Positions 61,859 through 64,000 of a stretch of 64,000 nt of DNA are shown here, one piece after another. Below the pieces are notes generated by a model. It had not been told where the DNA came from. It searched no databases and saw nothing but the letters and a program-made list of their open reading frames with translations. The translations under genes were made by a program, and so were the position numbers. The stretch's first letter is position 1. Every line of letters starts with the position of its first letter. The DNA comes from Anaeramoeba ignava (lineage: Eukaryota > Metamonada > Anaeramoebidae), in contig JAPDFW010000127.1 in the NCBI GenBank assembly GCA_028826165.1, positions 85,293-149,292 of the forward strand, given 5' to 3'.

Positions 61859-63607
61859 TTAATCCTTTTTTGCTTTTGGTTTTTTAACTGCATCTATTAT
61901 GTTTTTGATAACAGTCCAAACCCAATAATATTGAATAGCATAAAATGGAATGCAAATTATTTGAATGTAAAGAGAAGATTGAAGATAATAATGAGAAAGA
62001 ACATAAATTGTATCCCAATAAAGTCTTGTCCAGAAAAATGAAAGTGCGAAAATCAATCCAGTTATTGTATTTGTTTTCCATCGATAAATTGTTAAAAAGA
62101 TTGTTGAAAATTCATTAATTTGCATTGCAACATAAGTCATTTCATTTTTCTTTATTACCAATTCAGTTGCACCAAAAAAGAAACCTTTTAATATTTTGAT
62201 TTTGATTTTAATTTTAATTTTAATTTTAATTTTAATTTTAATTTTGATTTTAATTTTAATTTTCAATTTGATTTTAATTTTAATTTTGATTTTGATTTTG
62301 ATTTTAATTTTAATTTTGATTTTAATTTTAATTTTAATTTTGATATTAATTTTGGTTTTAATTTTAATTTTAATTTTGATTTTAATTTTGATTTTAATTT
62401 TGATTTTGATTTTGATTTTGATTTTAATTTTAATTTTGATTTTGATTTTAATTTTGATTTTAATTTTAATTTTGATTTTAATTTTGATTTTAATTTTAAT
62501 TTTAATTTCTAAATGATTTTAATTTTAATTTTAATTTTAATTTTGATTTTGATTTTAATTTTGATTTTAATTTTGATTTTGATTTTCATTTTAATTTTGA
62601 TTTTAATTTTGATTTTGATTTTAATTTTAATTTTAATTTTGATTTTAATTTAAATTTTAATTTTAATTTTGATTTTGATTTTAATTTTAAATTGATTTTA
62701 ATTTTAATTATTTTGATTTTGATTTTAATTTAAATTTTAATTTTAATTTTGATTTTGATTTTAATTTTAAATTGATTTTAATTTTAATTATTTTGATTTT
62801 GATTTTGATTTTGATTTTGATTTTGATTTTAATTTTGATTTTGATTTTAATTTTGATTTTCATTTTAATTTTAATTTTAATTTTGATTTTAATTTTAATT
62901 TTAATTTTAATTTTAATTTTGATTTTGATTTTGATTTTAATTTTGATTTTGATTTTGATTTTAATTTTGATTTTAATTTTGATTTTAATTTTGATTTTGA
63001 TTTTGATTTTAATTTTAATTTTAATTTTAATTTTGATTTTGATTTTAATTTTAATTTTGATTTTGATTTTAATTTTAATTTTGATATTGATTTTAATTTT
63101 GATTTAAATTTTGATTTTGATTTTGATTTTGATTTTGATTTTGATTTTAATTTTGATTTTGATTTTGATTTTGATTTTGATTTTAATTTTCAATTTGATT
63201 TTAATTTTGATTTTGATATTGATTTTAATTTTAATTTTAATTTTGATTTTAATTTTGATTTTAAATTGATGGTTAAATTTCTAAATTGGTTTTTGATTTA
63301 ATTGTCAAAATATAAATATACCAAAAGCATGATGAGCAACAGTTGTCCAATTTTCATGAGATGAATAAGTCTCTTCTTTAATAAAATAAGTATGATAAGG
63401 AAGATAAACAATAGTAATCATCATTGAAATATGAGGTTTCAAATTGAAAAAATACACAGAAACTGCAGATATTGATGATAAAATACTGTGAACGAAAACA
63501 AGTAACTTAATATTAGTTTTTTTTGTAATATGGAAAATTATTAAAGAAAGTATTCCAGTAACAACAATTTCAATATATCTTTGATTTTCTGGATTTAATG
63601 GAATCAT
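61859..63607 (-). CDS. TLC-domain membrane protein, 203 aa
   Basis: Exons 63607..63322 and 62184..61859 join in phase (G|GT), giving THHA-type TLC sequence. Six or seven hydrophobic segments are seen. Markers of the TRAM-LAG1-CLN8 domain are HENWTTVAHHAFG (histidine pair), INEFSTIFLTIYRW (the E-S-T-PFL position) and a C-terminal WVWTVIKNII helix before a lysine-rich end (KKPKAKKD) suited to ER retention. Its small size and lack of a Lag1 motif favour TMEM56/CLN8-like proteins over ceramide synthase. It probably acts in ER lipid handling. The 1137-bp intron is entirely TTTTGA/TTTTAA repeats. Confidence 0.78.
62185..63321 (-). repeat. ATTTTA/ATTTTG repeat forming the TLC gene intron
   Basis: About 180 hexamers, ATTTTA or ATTTTG, with few interruptions. 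It gives false ORFs of I and L. A GTATAT donor and ATTAAAAG acceptor frame it in phase. Confidence 0.88.
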
Positions 63608-64000
63608 TTCCTTTGAGTTAAATTAATATTTTTTAATTATTTTTTTTTTGAGAAATAAAAAATGAAAAAAAAAATTCAATTAAAAAAATTTTTTTTTTCT
63701 TTCTTCTTTCTTCTTTTCTTCTTTCATTTTTCTTTTAATTGTTTAAAAAAAAAAAGAAAATGAATTTTGCTTTTTCTTTTTAACTTTATTTACTCTTTTT
63801 CTTTTAATTCCAAATTCAAAACAAGATCCACAACAATGTTTTAACGCAATTCTTGATGTTTTTATTATCGAAATGCATCTCATTCAACAGAAATGATTGA
63901 TGCAAGTTCATTCAAATTTAATGATTTGGGGAATTTTGATTTTGTTATGAATTAACAAGTGAAAAATAGCAAAATATTGTTTTAATAAGTTCCGAAATTT
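63608..64000 (-). other. 5' flank of the TLC gene and possible 3' end of another gene
   Basis: Up to about 63765 the sequence is A/T tracts with TTTTTTTCATTTTT on the minus strand near 63662. From 63900 to about 63765 the minus strand has an open stretch (RIALKHCCGSCFEFGIKRKR and on) that might be the end of a gene leaving the window. It is too short to judge. Confidence 0.2.

Noticed and set aside
62196-63107. ORFs of alternating I and L
   Set aside because: They come from the ATTTTA/ATTTTG repeat of the TLC intron, which lacks stops in some frames.

Overview
The window is nuclear DNA of a unicellular, probably amoeboid eukaryote. It is extremely A+T-rich, uses the standard genetic code (TAA, TAG and TGA all end genes), and has many GT-AG introns with donors such as GTAAAA, GTATTT and GTAAGT and acceptors ending TAG, CAG or AAG. 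Tandem-propeller coronin, an ankyrin-RhoGEF-PH protein and kelch-BTB, TLC and RNF213-type genes suit an amoeba. An Anaeramoeba-like metamonad or an amoebozoan are guesses; nothing read here fixes the lineage.

After exons are joined by splice phase, 17 host genes remain plus one transposon gene. In order: unknown (29-1372, -); casein kinase 1 (2001-8060, +), whose 4-kb second intron holds a 3.76-kb transposon; two-propeller coronin (8390-12539, +); a giant RNF213-like AAA+ protein (13361-27062, +); a CENP-K-like kinetochore protein (27168-28341, +); a RING-H2 ligase (28524-30790, -); a seven-helix membrane protein (30961-32098, +); cyclophilin (32248-32950, +); a coiled-coil, tentatively shugoshin-like protein with a scrambled partial copy (33349-35763, -); a DUF4050/Gag1-clamp-like protein (35911-36474, -); kelch-BTB-BTB (36537-38282, -); unknown (38504-40837, -); a YaaH/SatP-like transporter (41141-42376, +); multidomain acetyl-CoA carboxylase (42941-51622, +); an MFS transporter with a 3.56-kb intron of ATTTAT-type repeat (51696-57154, -); ankyrin-DH-PH (57250-61635, -); and a TLC-domain protein (61859-63607, -).

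Genes lie close together, but introns and some spacers are swollen by simple repeats. Each intron carries its own repeat family, and these repeats give long false ORFs.

The most unusual item is the transposon inside the CK1 intron. Its single three-exon gene appears to encode a PB1/ubiquitin-like N-terminus, a zinc finger, a DDE-like transposase core and a complete USP-type deubiquitinase. At least six ORF breaks are each repaired by one base in a homopolymer, with splice phases then agreeing, so sequencing error is likelier than gene decay.

The genes do not form one pathway. Several touch ubiquitin (RNF213-like, RING-H2, BTB-kelch, the transposon USP), actin or Rho signalling (coronin, ankyrin-DH-PH) and chromosome segregation (CENP-K-like, possibly shugoshin-like).
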